From: Actinomycetes bacterium
Lineage (GTDB): Bacteria; Actinomycetota; Actinomycetes; Propionibacteriales; Propionibacteriaceae
DNA: 5,679 nucleotides
Direction: 5' to 3'
Assembly (NCBI GenBank): GCA_023437345.1
Contig: JAEZGC010000070.1
Location: forward strand, 1-5,679
Under the pieces are notes generated by a model. The model was not told where the DNA came from. It made no database searches and worked only from the letters and a program-made list of their open reading frames with translations. A program made the position numbers and the translations under genes. Below are positions 1 to 5,627 of the stretch, piece by piece. Each line of letters begins with the position of its first letter. The stretch's first letter is position 1.

Positions 1-1
1 G

Positions 2-496
2 TCCGCCCAGGCCGCCGACCTCGAGGCACGCGCCCGCGCCGTCCTCGAAGCCGCCGAACGCGACGCCACCCGCACCCGCCAGGTCGCCGGCGACGAGGCG
101 GAGCGTTTGCTGGCCCACGCCCACTCCGAGGCGAGGGCCCAGGCCGAGCGCGCCGAGCGGCGGCTGGCCGAGGCCGAGGGGATGTCGAAGCTGATCCGGG
201 AACGCACCGCGGCCGAGCTCGAACAGCTGCAGCGCGAGACCTGGGATCGGGCCCGCACCACCCGCGACGAGGCTGTCGAGATGCTCGCCCAGGCGCGGGT
301 GGACGCCGACGCCGTCCGGACCGAGGCCCGTGCGATGATGGAACGAGCCCGCGCCGAGGTGGCGGTGCTCGCACGACGGCGGGACGACATCAACGCCCAG
401 CTCGGCCACCTGTCCGGAGTGATCGAGGCCCTGGCGGTCCCGGAACGACGCGGTGGGGACGAAAGCACTGCAACAAGGGAAGATCAAGATGAGTGA
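2..496 (+). CDS. Coiled-coil scaffold protein (DivIVA/Scy/FilP-like), C-terminal part, 5' end outside window
   Basis: The frame is open from the left edge, so this is the last 164 residues of a longer protein; the internal TTG at 107 is not a convincing start. Almost the whole visible stretch is Ala/Glu/Arg-rich with no proline until near the end and hydrophobic residues at heptad-like spacing, as in a long continuous coiled coil. Visible residues 126-144 (RRDDINAQLGHLSGVIEAL) align with residues 278-296 of the next gene (RRDAITAQLTNVRQMLATL), followed in both by a polar, charged tail. I recall this kind of C-terminal block from actinobacterial coiled-coil proteins often annotated as cellulose-binding or DivIVA-domain proteins. 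No signal peptide or membrane segment is visible. Its stop overlaps the next gene's start (ATGAGTGA), so the two are probably co-transcribed and translationally coupled. The role in polarity or cytoskeleton is inferred from family resemblance; the N-terminal domain cannot be seen. Confidence 0.8.
   Translation, partial: SAQAADLEARARAVLEAAERDATRTRQVAGDEAERLLAHAHSEARAQAERAERRLAEAEGMSKLIRERTAAELEQLQRETWDRARTTRDEAVEMLAQARVDADAVRTEARAMMERARAEVAVLARRRDDINAQLGHLSGVIEALAVPERRGGDESTATREDQDE
475..482 (+). promoter_or_regulatory. Ribosome binding site deciding the start at 489
   Basis: AAGGGAAG lies about 8 bases upstream of the ATG at 489, inside the 3' end of the preceding gene. The same frame is open further upstream to a GTG at 453, but the 12 extra residues do not resemble the DivIVA N-terminus, whereas the ATG gives MSDVTFRTIMRGYDPAEVD directly. 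Confidence 0.65.
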
Positions 497-1616
497 TGTG
501 ACGTTCCGCACGATCATGCGTGGCTACGACCCCGCCGAGGTCGACCGGGCCGTGGCCCAGCTCCGGCAGGGTGTCGAGCAGGCCCGGGCCGAGGCGGGTG
601 ACCGCGCCGTCGAGCTGACCAAGCTGCGGGGCCACCTGTCCGAACTGGAGGCGCAGCTCGCCGGCCAGTCGGCCCGGATCGCCGAGCTGGAGGCCGAGCA
701 GGCGCACGCTCCCGCCCCCAGCTTCGCCGAACTCGGCGAGCGGGTCGGCCAGATCCTCAGCCTCGCCGAGGCGGAGGCCACCGAGCTGCGCAGCACCGCC
801 AAGTCGGAGGCCGCGAAGCTGACAAAGGAGACCCAGGCGCAGTCCGATCACGTCCGCACCTCGGCGGACAAGTACGCCCAGGAGGTGCAGTCGAAGGCGG
901 AGGCGGACGCGGCCCGGATCGTCGAGGCGGCCAAGCGGCAGTCCGACGACATCCTCGACCACGCCGATCGGGAGGCCACCGCGCGCCGCGAGGAGGCCGA
1001 GGCGGTCTACGAGCACCAGCGCGCCCGCGCCGCGGCTGCCGCCGCCGACTTCGAGAAGACTCTCGCCGTCCGCCGGGACAAGGCTGCCGCCGATTTCGCC
1101 GAGCAGATGGCGGCCAACGAGGCAGCTGTCGCCCGCGCCGAGGAGCGCCAGGCCGCTATCGAGGCCGAGGCCGAGCGCACCCGCGCCGAGGCTGAGGCGC
1201 AGGCCGCCGCCATCCTGAAGGCAGCCCAGGACGAGGCCACCGCCACCGTCGGATCGGCCCGGACCGCGGCGGAGAAGATCCGCCGGGAGTCCGAGCGTGA
1301 GTTGCTGGCCGCCACGTCGCGCCGCGACGCCATCACCGCCCAGCTGACCAACGTCCGTCAGATGCTGGCCACCCTCGGCGGGGCGACGATAGTCAACCCG
1401 CTCGGCGACTTCGACGAGCCGGTCGAGGCCGAGGCCGCCCCCGCCGCCGTAGAGGAGGCAGTCGAGGACGTCGTCGAGTCGGTCGACGAGGCGCTTGAGG
1501 AGCTGTCCGACGACGAGCCCGCCGCCGAGGCGGAGCCCGAGGACGCCACCGGGCCGGACGCGGAAGCCGGGCCCGTGGAGGCCGAGGCTGCGCAGGCGTC
1601 AGGCAAGCGCCGCTAG
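489..1616 (+). CDS. DivIVA-domain coiled-coil protein with acidic C-terminal tail
   Basis: A 375-residue protein. Residues 5-25 (TFRTIMRGYDPAEVDRAVAQL) match the DivIVA N-terminal signature, in which F-x(6)-GYD-x(2)-EVD begins the lipid-binding and coiled-coil domain. Residues 20-70 form a first coiled coil. A break with prolines (about 72-79, HAPAPSF) precedes a long Ala/Glu/Arg coiled coil from about 80 to 290. Residues 278-296 carry the block shared with the upstream gene. From about 308 to 370 the tail is very acidic and Ala/Pro/Glu rich, probably disordered, and the protein ends with the basic GKRR. Family knowledge places such proteins at the cell pole or curved membrane as scaffolds for growth and division. 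This is not canonical Wag31/DivIVA, because the tail and coiled coil are unlike it. The start overlaps the previous stop by 8 bases. The exact partner and role are unknown. Confidence 0.85.
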   Translation: MSDVTFRTIMRGYDPAEVDRAVAQLRQGVEQARAEAGDRAVELTKLRGHLSELEAQLAGQSARIAELEAEQAHAPAPSFAELGERVGQILSLAEAEATELRSTAKSEAAKLTKETQAQSDHVRTSADKYAQEVQSKAEADAARIVEAAKRQSDDILDHADREATARREEAEAVYEHQRARAAAAAADFEKTLAVRRDKAAADFAEQMAANEAAVARAEERQAAIEAEAERTRAEAEAQAAAILKAAQDEATATVGSARTAAEKIRRESERELLAATSRRDAITAQLTNVRQMLATLGGATIVNPLGDFDEPVEAEAAPAAVEEAVEDVVESVDEALEELSDDEPAAEAEPEDATGPDAEAGPVEAEAAQASGKRR

Positions 1617-1627
1617 CCACCATCGGT

Positions 1628-1662
1628 ACGGCGCCCGGTCCCCTGGGACCGGGCGTCGCCGT
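1628..1662 (+). terminator. GC-rich hairpin terminator after the coiled-coil genes
   Basis: The arms GCCCGGTCCC (1633-1642) and GGGACCGGGC (1645-1654) are perfectly complementary. An outer ACGGC/GCCGT pair (1628-1632, 1658-1662) extends the stem across a 3-base bulge. It begins 12 bases after the stop codon. There is no U-tract, which is common for actinobacterial terminators. It separates the coiled-coil unit from the reductase gene. Confidence 0.8.
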
Positions 1663-1685
1663 CTGTGGCGTCCCATCGCGGGAGC

Positions 1686-1691
1686 TAAGGT
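1686..1691 (+). promoter_or_regulatory. Possible -10 element for the aldo/keto reductase gene
   Basis: TAAGGT fits the TANNNT form of a primary-sigma -10 box. It would give a leader of about 20 bases holding the AGGAGG ribosome binding site at 1709-1714. No good -35 is visible at 16-18 bases upstream, where CTGTGG-like sequence lies next to the terminator. Because a terminator precedes it, a promoter somewhere in 1663-1705 is expected. Confidence 0.4.
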
Positions 1692-1718
1692 CGGTCGCAG
1701 TAACCACAAGGAGGACGC

Positions 1719-2732
1719 ATGAAGTTCCGCTACCTGGGCAACTCAGGGCTGAAGGTCTCGGAGATCACCTACGGCAACTGGCTCACTCACGGCTCGCAGG
1801 TCGAGAACGAGGTCGCCACCCGCTGCGTCCACGCGGCGCTGGACGCCGGGATCACCAGCTTCGACACTGCGGACGTGTACGCCAACACCGCTGCCGAGTC
1901 GGTGCTCGGCGAGGCGTTGAAGGGTCAGCGGCGCGAGTCGCTCGAGATCTTCACGAAGGTGTACTGGCCGACCGGGCCCAAGGGGCACAACGATGTAGGG
2001 CTGTCCCGCAAGCACATCATGGAGTCGATCAACGGGTCGCTGAAGCGGCTGCAGACCGACTATGTCGACCTGTACCAGGCCCACCGGTGGGACTACGAGA
2101 CACCGATCGAGGAGACGATGCAGGCGTTCGCCGACGTCGTCCGGCAGGGCAAGGCGCTCTACATCGGGGTGAGCGAGTGGACCGCGGAGCAGATCTCCAC
2201 CGGCCACGCGCTGGCCAGGGAGCTCGGCGTGCAGCTGATCTCGAGCCAGCCGCAGTACTCGATGCTGTGGCGGGTGATCGAGGACGAGGTGGTGCCGACC
2301 TGCCGCGAGCTGGGGATCTCGCAGATCGTCTGGTCCCCGGTGGCCCAGGGCGTCCTGACCGGCAAGTACCTGCCCGGCCAGCCCGCCCCGGCCGGCTCGC
2401 GGGCAACCGACGACAAGGGCGGCGCGAACATGATCTCCCGCTTCCTCAAGCAGGAGGAGGTGCTCACCCGGGTGCAGCAGCTGCGTCCGATAGCCGACGA
2501 GCTCGGGCTCACGATGGCCCAGCTCGCCGTCGCCTGGGTGCTGCAGAACGACAATGTGGCAGCCGCGCTGATCGGCGCCTCCCGTCCCGAGCAGGTCGCC
2601 GAGAACGTCAAGGCGTCCGGTGTCGAGCTCTCGGCCGACGTGCTGGAGCGGATCGACCGAGCGCTGGGCGACGTCGTGGCGCGCGACCCCGGCCTCACCC
2701 TCGAGGGCCAGCCGAAGACCCGTCCGGCCTGA
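1719..2732 (+). CDS. Aldo/keto reductase (potassium-channel beta/YghZ-like type)
   Basis: A 337-residue NAD(P)H-dependent oxidoreductase of the AKR superfamily, a soluble TIM barrel that reduces carbonyl groups. The N-terminus (KFRYLGNSGLKVSEITYGNW) is typical. The catalytic tetrad is visible as D49 and Y54 (FDTADVYAN), K80 (IFTKVYW) and H122 (YQAHRWD). Cofactor-binding signatures include SQPQYSMLWR (176-185), WSPVAQGVLTGKY (205-217) and IGASRPEQVAENV (285-297). The length is normal for the channel-beta-like branch (about 320-350). A histidine occupies the fourth tetrad position, whereas animal Kv-beta subunits have asparagine, so ordinary reductase activity is expected. The ATG is supported by AGGAGG 4 bases upstream. 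It stands alone between a terminator and a rearranged intergenic region. The substrate cannot be predicted from sequence; a detoxifying aldehyde or methylglyoxal reductase role is one possibility. Confidence 0.93.
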   Translation: MKFRYLGNSGLKVSEITYGNWLTHGSQVENEVATRCVHAALDAGITSFDTADVYANTAAESVLGEALKGQRRESLEIFTKVYWPTGPKGHNDVGLSRKHIMESINGSLKRLQTDYVDLYQAHRWDYETPIEETMQAFADVVRQGKALYIGVSEWTAEQISTGHALARELGVQLISSQPQYSMLWRVIEDEVVPTCRELGISQIVWSPVAQGVLTGKYLPGQPAPAGSRATDDKGGANMISRFLKQEEVLTRVQQLRPIADELGLTMAQLAVAWVLQNDNVAAALIGASRPEQVAENVKASGVELSADVLERIDRALGDVVARDPGLTLEGQPKTRPA

Positions 2733-2745
2733 CGGTTCGGGCCGG
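2724..2745 (+). terminator. Possible terminator hairpin overlapping the reductase stop codon
   Basis: CCGGCC (2724-2729) and GGCCGG (2740-2745) can pair as a 6-bp all-GC stem around a 10-base loop containing the TGA stop. There is no U-tract. The hairpin ends exactly where the displaced 75-base copy begins. Short GC stems are frequent by chance in this base composition. Confidence 0.3.
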
Positions 2746-2820
2746 GCCTCAGTCGGACGCGTACCGCCTGACGACGTTGCTCAGCACCCGGTGCTGCTCC
2801 CCGTTGACCGGCGACGAGTA
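2746..2820 (-). pseudogene. Displaced 3' end of the glutamine amidotransferase gene (direct repeat copy 1)
   Basis: These 75 bases match 3679-3753 at 73 positions; the differences are C/A at 2775 against 3708 and C/A at 2800 against 3733. Read on the minus strand they encode the last 23 residues and the stop of the amidotransferase, from YSSPVNGEQHRVL to RRYASD. One difference changes Phe to Val and the other is silent. Homology stops sharply at 2820/2821: the codons that should lie upstream are absent and unrelated sequence follows. There is no start codon, so this is an orphan gene end, not a gene. A small palindrome, CAGCAC-CCG-GTGCTG, lies inside it (and inside copy 2) and could act as a hairpin. 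Confidence 0.9.
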
Positions 2821-2829
2821 CACACCGAA

Positions 2830-2889
2830 CACACGGGGACGGTTCCTCGGCACGGGGGAACCGTCCCCGTGTGCTGGGGAACCGTCCCC
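2830..2889. repeat. REP-like cluster of GGGGAACCGTCCCC repeats with a perfect 17-bp inverted repeat
   Basis: CACACGGGGACGGTTCC (2830-2846) and its exact reverse complement GGAACCGTCCCCGTGTG (2857-2873) surround a 10-base loop. The core GGGGAACCGTCCCC at 2855-2868 recurs at 2876-2889, a 21-base period. The core is itself a small hairpin, GGGGA-ACCG-TCCCC. Three copies in alternating then direct orientation resemble BIME/REP-type intergenic elements. The cluster starts 9 bases after the displaced gene end and finishes 23 bases before the -10 box of the deacetylase gene, so a regulatory (operator or attenuator) role is an alternative. Confidence 0.75.
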
Positions 2890-2912
2890 ATCCCGGACGG
2901 CGAGACGAGGCC

Positions 2913-2918
2913 TACGCT
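2913..2918 (+). promoter_or_regulatory. -10 element of a likely leaderless promoter for the PIG-L gene
   Basis: TACGCT is followed by 6 bases and then the ATG at 2925. That spacing puts the transcription start on or next to the A of the start codon, as in leaderless actinobacterial mRNAs. No Shine-Dalgarno sequence precedes the ATG, which agrees. No recognisable -35 is present; the expected place (about 2890-2895, ATCCCG) adjoins the last repeat. Confidence 0.5.
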
Positions 2919-2924
2919 GGCTGC

Positions 2925-3659
2925 ATGGTCGAATCGGACGCCATTCGGCAGCTGCCCGACGAGGACTTCCGGCGGGTGCTCTGCGTCGTGGCCCATCCCG
3001 ACGATGTCGAGTACGGCACCTCGGCCGCGGTGGCGGAGTGGACGGCGCGCGGCGTCGAGGTGGCCTACCTGCTGCTCACCACCGGTGAGGCTGGCATGCA
3101 GCGGCCGCCCGTCGAGACCGGGCCGCTGCGGGCCGCCGAGCAGCGGGCCGCGTGTGACGCGGTGGGCGTCCAGCGGCTGCAGATCCTCAACCACCCCGAC
3201 GGCGTCCTGGTCTACTCCCTGGACCTGCGCCGCGACATAGCGCGGGTGATCCGCCAGTTCCGGCCCGACGTCGTCGTCACCGGGTCGTGGGAGGTCGAGC
3301 CGGGCTACGGCCTCAACCAGGCCGACCACCGGGCCGCCGGCCTGGCAACCCTGGACGCCGTCCGCGACGCCGACAACACGTGGGTGTTCCCCGAGCTGGC
3401 CCAGACCGAAGGGCTGGCCAAGTGGGGTGCCACCTGGCTGCTGGTGTCGGCGCACACCCGGCCCACCCACGGCGTGGCGGTGTCGGACGAGTCGGTGGCC
3501 AGGGCTGTGACGTCGCTGGCGGCGCACCGGGCCTACCTGGCCGACCTGCCCGACCATCCGGCGCCGGCCGACTTCATCCCGCCGATGCTGGCCGCCCAGG
3601 GCGAGCCGCTGGGCGTCGCCCACGGCGTCCTGTTCCGCGCCTACCGCCTGCGCGGCTGA
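2925..3659 (+). CDS. PIG-L/LmbE-family N-acetyl-sugar deacetylase-like hydrolase
   Basis: A 244-residue cytoplasmic protein of the PIG-L family, Zn-dependent amidohydrolases that deacetylate GlcNAc-type substrates or cleave amides. In actinobacteria the family includes MshB and Mca of mycothiol metabolism. The metal and catalytic motif AHPDDVE lies at residues 23-29 (H24, D26, D27), the typical TTGEAG follows at 52-57, and the second metal histidine is in NQADHRAAG (H135). The Rossmann-like N-terminus (RRVLCVVAHPDD) is normal. The frame runs upstream to a GTG at 2871, but that start would translate through the repeat cluster; the ATG has the family-like beginning and the leaderless promoter. 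It is convergent with the amidotransferase gene, 22 bases between stops. It sits inside the direct-repeat-flanked module and may be its cargo. It is not close enough by eye to MshB or Mca to assign either, and the substrate is unknown. Confidence 0.9.
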   Translation: MVESDAIRQLPDEDFRRVLCVVAHPDDVEYGTSAAVAEWTARGVEVAYLLLTTGEAGMQRPPVETGPLRAAEQRAACDAVGVQRLQILNHPDGVLVYSLDLRRDIARVIRQFRPDVVVTGSWEVEPGYGLNQADHRAAGLATLDAVRDADNTWVFPELAQTEGLAKWGATWLLVSAHTRPTHGVAVSDESVARAVTSLAAHRAYLADLPDHPAPADFIPPMLAAQGEPLGVAHGVLFRAYRLRG

Positions 3660-3667
3660 CAGCGCAG
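3648..3667. terminator. Weak hairpin between the convergent deacetylase and amidotransferase genes
   Basis: CTGCGC (3648-3653) can pair with GCGCAG (3662-3667) around an 8-base loop that contains the TGA of the deacetylase gene. An alternative CGGCT/AGCCG pairing (3653-3657, 3666-3670) competes with it. It is the only inverted repeat near this convergent junction and could end transcription in one or both directions, but it is short. Confidence 0.3.
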
Positions 3668-3678
3668 CCGAGCCGCCC

Positions 3679-3753
3679 GCCTCAGTCGGACGCGTACCGC
3701 CTGACGAAGTTGCTCAGCACCCGGTGCTGCTCACCGTTGACCGGCGACGAGTA
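3679..3753. repeat. 75-base direct repeat, copy 2 (intact 3' end of the amidotransferase gene)
   Basis: This is the partner of 2746-2820, in the same orientation, 73 of 75 bases identical. It covers the stop codon and final 23 codons of the amidotransferase gene plus 3 bases beyond the stop. The flanks on both sides are unrelated between copies, so the boundaries are sharp to a base or two. Confidence 0.95.
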
Positions 3754-4413
3754 AGCCATCGAGGTCAGCTCGTCCAGCTCGGACGGGTCGAAGTAGCCGG
3801 CGTGCTGGTAGATCCGCATCCGCGCGGCAAGGTCGTCGGCGTCCAGCTCGGGGTGGAACTGGGTGACGTACACGTTGTCGCCGACCCGGTACATCTGGAC
3901 CGGGCAGTCCTCGCCGGTGGCGAGCAGGGTAGCGCCCGGCGGCACCCCGTTGGACGCCTCCTTGTGCCCGACGAAGGCGTGGAACACCGGGCTGATCCCC
4001 TCCAGCACCGGGTCCGAGGCCCCGTCGTCGGTCAGCGTCACCGGCACCGCGCCGACCGGTTCGGAGTAGGTGCGGTCCACGGTTCCGCCCAGGTGGGTGG
4101 TCACCGTCCCCACGCCGTAGCACATCCCCAGGAACGGGAAGTCGGTGTCGACCACCTGGTCGACCAGCGCGGCCAGTTCGTTCTCCACCCGCTGCTGGAC
4201 GGCGGTCTTCTGCGAGTCGGAGATGTTGAACGAGCTGCCGCCGAGCAGGATGCCTGAATAGTCGGCCAGCGCTATCGGCCCGAGCGGCTCGCTCTCGACG
4301 CGGCGGTGGTGCAGCTGGGCGGGCGGCAGCCCGGCGTGCCGCAGCACGGAGCGGTACTCGGCGGCCGCGGCCTCGTCATGGTCGCGGGTGGCCAGCAGCA
4401 GGAACGGCTTCAC
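3682..4413 (-). CDS. Stand-alone class I glutamine amidotransferase
   Basis: A 243-residue protein with the class I (triad) glutamine amidotransferase fold, which hydrolyses glutamine or related gamma-glutamyl amides through a Cys-His-Glu triad. The nucleophile elbow is FLGMCYGVG (C98), the oxyanion-side glycines are in GILLGGSSF (54-62), and the other triad residues are H187 and E189 in TQFHPELD. FHAFVGHKE (144-152) is typical of GMP-synthase-like free-standing members. There is no synthetase domain, so this is not GuaA itself. About 50 residues follow the triad, including the duplicated end. The GTG start at 4413 has no Shine-Dalgarno sequence but is preceded by a well-placed -10 box, suggesting a leaderless mRNA. 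It lies 48 bases downstream of the glutamate-cysteine ligase-like gene on the same strand, so read-through is also possible. The acceptor or substrate is unknown. Confidence 0.9.
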   Translation of the reverse strand: MKPFLLLATRDHDEAAAAEYRSVLRHAGLPPAQLHHRRVESEPLGPIALADYSGILLGGSSFNISDSQKTAVQQRVENELAALVDQVVDTDFPFLGMCYGVGTVTTHLGGTVDRTYSEPVGAVPVTLTDDGASDPVLEGISPVFHAFVGHKEASNGVPPGATLLATGEDCPVQMYRVGDNVYVTQFHPELDADDLAARMRIYQHAGYFDPSELDELTSMAYSSPVNGEQHRVLSNFVRRYASD

Positions 4414-4420
4414 GAGCGAC

Positions 4421-4426
4421 AGGGTA
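4421..4426 (-). promoter_or_regulatory. -10 element of a likely leaderless promoter for the amidotransferase gene
   Basis: On the minus strand TACCCT is followed by 7 bases (GTCGCTC) and then the GTG start, so transcription would begin at or one base before the start codon. A TGCGAC sequence lies about 18 bases upstream as a weak -35. It sits in the 48-base gap after the ligase gene, giving the downstream gene its own promoter. Confidence 0.5.
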
Positions 4427-4461
4427 GCCGCTGGACGCGGCCGGGTCGCAGGGGTGCGCCG

Positions 4462-5595
4462 TCAGGCAAACGGGGTGACGGCCCCGGTCTCGTCCAGGCA
4501 GCGCGCGGTGACCGCCCGCAGGTCGCCGTTGCTGGCCGCGGCGACCTCGCGCTGCCGCTCGTAGCTCGTGCCGCCGCTGCACAGTTCGTCGGCGAACAGC
4601 AGGTCGTCCTCGCAGCCAAGGTCGCGCGCGATGGGCAGCAGCCGGTCGATCCACTCGGCGATGTAGCGGCGCACCGGACGCAGCCGTCCGTCGCGGTCGG
4701 GGGTGATGATCTCGGCGTCCATCCCGTACCGGGCGGCCCGCCACTTGTTCTCCTTGACCAGCCACGGCGGCAGGTCCTGCACCACCTGCTCGCCCTCGTA
4801 GTCGCGGACTATGAACTCGGCAAGGCACTGGGTGAGCGCGGCCAGGCAGCCCAGTTCGGCAAGGGTCGGGACGGAGTCCGGCGTCCGGTTCTCCACGGTG
4901 CCGAACTTGGGCGACGGCCGGACGTCCCACCGGATCTCGCCGGGGACGTTGATCATGCCGACCTCGGCGAGCTCCTCGGCGTAGGCCTCGAACTCGTGCC
5001 ACTGCGTCATCCGGTACGGCAGGCCGTTGGTCGGCAGCTGCTGGAAGATCATCGTGCGTTGCGACGCGTAGCCGGTGTCCTGCGCCTCCCAGTACGGGGA
5101 GGACGCCGACAGCGCCAGGAACAGCGGGTAGAACCGGGCCAGGCCGTTGGTGACCGGCAGGGCGTGGTCGCGGTGGGCGACCCCGACGTGGATGTGGGTG
5201 CCGCAGATAGCCATCTGCCGGCCCCAGAAGGCGGTCCGGTCGCGGACGACGTCGTAGCGCGGGCCGCTGAACGGGCGCTGCTGCGCGGAGCGGCTGAACG
5301 GGTGGCTGCCGGTGCCCAGCAGCCGGATCCCGCGTGGCTCGGCGACCTCGCGCACCCGGTCGAGCTGGGCGGAGAGGTCGGCCACCGCATCGGCGACCCG
5401 CGGGTGCGGTTTCGACACCAGCTCGACCATGTTCTGCAGGTACTCCTTGCGGACCGGGGCGTCGTCGGCCCAGCCGAGGATGTCGAGGATCCCGGTGGCT
5501 GCGGGCGCGAGTTCGAGGGTGTCGGCGTCCACCAGCGCGAGTTCCCATTCCAGCCCGACGCTGGAACGGGCCGAACGTGCGAAGTCAACCTGCAT
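4462..5595 (-). CDS. YbdK-type carboxylate-amine ligase (glutamate-cysteine ligase-like, GCS2 family)
   Basis: A 377-residue protein of the GCS2 family, YbdK branch, ATP-dependent enzymes that join the gamma-carboxylate of glutamate to an amine; E. coli YbdK has only weak glutamate-cysteine ligase activity. Landmarks are SVGLEWELALVD (12-23, metal-binding glutamates), MVELVSKPHP (56-65), the SHPF motif (97-100), CGTHIHVGV (131-139, equivalent to the family G-x-HVHVG) and ENKWRAARYGMDAEII (282-297). The length is usual for the family (about 360-380). The ATG at 5595 follows GGGAGG (5600-5605) by 4 bases, and the protein starts close to the first conserved motif as expected. Actinobacteria generally use mycothiol rather than glutathione, so true glutathione synthesis is doubtful and the amine acceptor is unknown. 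It leads a likely two-gene unit with the amidotransferase. Confidence 0.92.
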   Translation of the reverse strand: MQVDFARSARSSVGLEWELALVDADTLELAPAATGILDILGWADDAPVRKEYLQNMVELVSKPHPRVADAVADLSAQLDRVREVAEPRGIRLLGTGSHPFSRSAQQRPFSGPRYDVVRDRTAFWGRQMAICGTHIHVGVAHRDHALPVTNGLARFYPLFLALSASSPYWEAQDTGYASQRTMIFQQLPTNGLPYRMTQWHEFEAYAEELAEVGMINVPGEIRWDVRPSPKFGTVENRTPDSVPTLAELGCLAALTQCLAEFIVRDYEGEQVVQDLPPWLVKENKWRAARYGMDAEIITPDRDGRLRPVRRYIAEWIDRLLPIARDLGCEDDLLFADELCSGGTSYERQREVAAASNGDLRAVTARCLDETGAVTPFA

Positions 5596-5621
5596 GGGGC
5601 CTCCCGCCGGGGTGCGCGACG

Positions 5622-5627
5622 ATTCTA
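5622..5627 (-). promoter_or_regulatory. -10 element upstream of the ligase-like gene
   Basis: TAGAAT on the minus strand is a near-consensus -10 box in otherwise GC-rich DNA. It would start transcription about 20 bases before the ATG, leaving room for the GGGAGG ribosome binding site. The region 16-18 bases further upstream (TCGCCA-like) is a poor -35. Confidence 0.5.

Larger units (their letters stand above)
2746..3753. mobile_element. Candidate inserted module flanked by 75-base direct repeats
   Basis: Two direct copies of the amidotransferase 3' end (2746-2820 and 3679-3753, offset 933) flank 858 bases that hold a repeat cluster, a promoter and a complete PIG-L deacetylase gene. The outer repeat is orphaned beside the reductase gene while the inner one completes the amidotransferase gene. 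This is the layout left when an element enters a gene's 3' end and supplies a replacement end. No integrase, transposase or terminal element structure is visible, so a partial tandem duplication followed by replacement is an equally possible origin. The repeats are seen directly; the insertion history is inferred. Confidence 0.4.

Noticed and set aside
453..488. Upstream GTG start for the DivIVA-domain gene, adding 12 residues
   Set aside because: The extra residues are unlike the family, and the ATG at 489 has its own ribosome binding site and begins directly with the DivIVA signature.
2871..2924. Upstream GTG start for the PIG-L gene, adding 18 residues
   Set aside because: It would translate the palindromic repeat and the probable -10 box; the ATG at 2925 fits the family and the leaderless promoter.
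2087..3088. Long plus-strand frame of 333 codons across the end of the reductase, the intergenic region and the start of the PIG-L gene
   Set aside because: Its product is Arg/Gly/Pro/Ala-rich low-complexity sequence typical of an out-of-frame shadow in GC-rich DNA, and it overlaps two well-supported genes.
2781..3623. 280-codon minus-strand frame opposite the PIG-L gene, running through the repeats
   Set aside because: It is a shadow of the PIG-L gene; the composition is unnatural and there are no motifs. It does not continue the displaced amidotransferase end in frame as a gene.
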